A DNA stretch of 5,355 bases. Source: an uncultured Oscillospiraceae bacterium. Lineage in GTDB: Bacteria > Bacillota > Clostridia > Oscillospirales > Ruminococcaceae. Positions within the stretch are counted from its first letter, which is position 1. The number at the start of each line of letters is the position of its first letter. Of this stretch, positions 5,319 through 5,355 are shown piece after piece. The position numbers were made by a program, and so were the translations under genes. Below the pieces are notes generated by a model, which worked only from the letters and a program-made list of their open reading frames with translations, did no database searches and was not told the origin of the DNA. The DNA lies in NCBI GenBank assembly GCA_934539585.1, contig CAKTCT010000077.1:1-5355 (forward strand), read 5' to 3'.

Positions 5319-5355
5319 CAGAGGTCTACCAGCATATTCTGTGGATAACCTCGGC
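5281..5355. mobile_element. Possible terminus of an unidentified mobile element
   Basis: From about 5281 the sequence no longer fits the permease and is more AT-rich. It begins TAAGGCAACACCGCATAAAT, which on the opposite strand ends in ATGCGGTGTTGCCTTA and could be an insertion-sequence end. Only one edge and 75 bases are visible. There is no transposase and no second inverted repeat to test, and I cannot name a family. A plain deletion junction is the alternative. Confidence 0.35.

Overview
The window looks like part of the chromosome of a GC-rich gut-type Clostridia (Oscillospiraceae or a close relative). This is an inference from four things: GC-rich coding sequence with C/G-ending codons, strong AGGAGG-type ribosome binding sites, an LplA/LplB-type sugar ABC transporter remnant, and a fragment of a DUF3848-like protein typical of Firmicutes conjugative elements. 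I cannot name a species.

Layout. Positions 1-291 hold the end of a decayed reading frame that runs into a good intrinsic terminator (237-289). Positions 292-512 have no gene; they hold a GC-rich 64-bp tandem repeat (two copies, 335-462) and a short AT-rich stretch. The intact core is 513-3700: a minus-strand regulator (513-1370, PocR-like sensor plus AraC helix-turn-helix), a 141-bp divergent intergenic region, then two plus-strand genes 2 bp apart, a FucI-family L-fucose/L-arabinose isomerase (1512-3002) and AraD, L-ribulose-5-phosphate 4-epimerase (3005-3700). Positions 3701-4078 have no convincing gene; they contain alternative hairpins just after araD and two copies of a ~95-bp repeat spaced 160 bp apart. 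The second copy ends exactly where a broken sugar-binding lipoprotein gene begins (4079-5105). That gene lacks its N-terminus and also has an internal deletion with a frameshift. After a strong hairpin (5114-5150) an LplB-like permease gene starts at 5175 but loses homology at about 5281, where unrelated sequence, possibly the end of a mobile element, takes over.

How the genes fit together. The regulator, isomerase and epimerase form a plausible small-molecule-controlled pentose cassette: aldose to ketose, then, after phosphorylation by a kinase not in this window, L-ribulose-5-phosphate to D-xylulose-5-phosphate. The partner is clearly AraD rather than FucA, so the FucI-type isomerase may do the job normally done by the unrelated AraA. 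The degraded ABC transporter downstream may once have supplied the sugar or an oligosaccharide of it. Both flanks of the intact cassette are decayed genes and repeats, which suggests a patchwork, remodelled locus. I found no CRISPR array, tRNA, rRNA or clear riboswitch.
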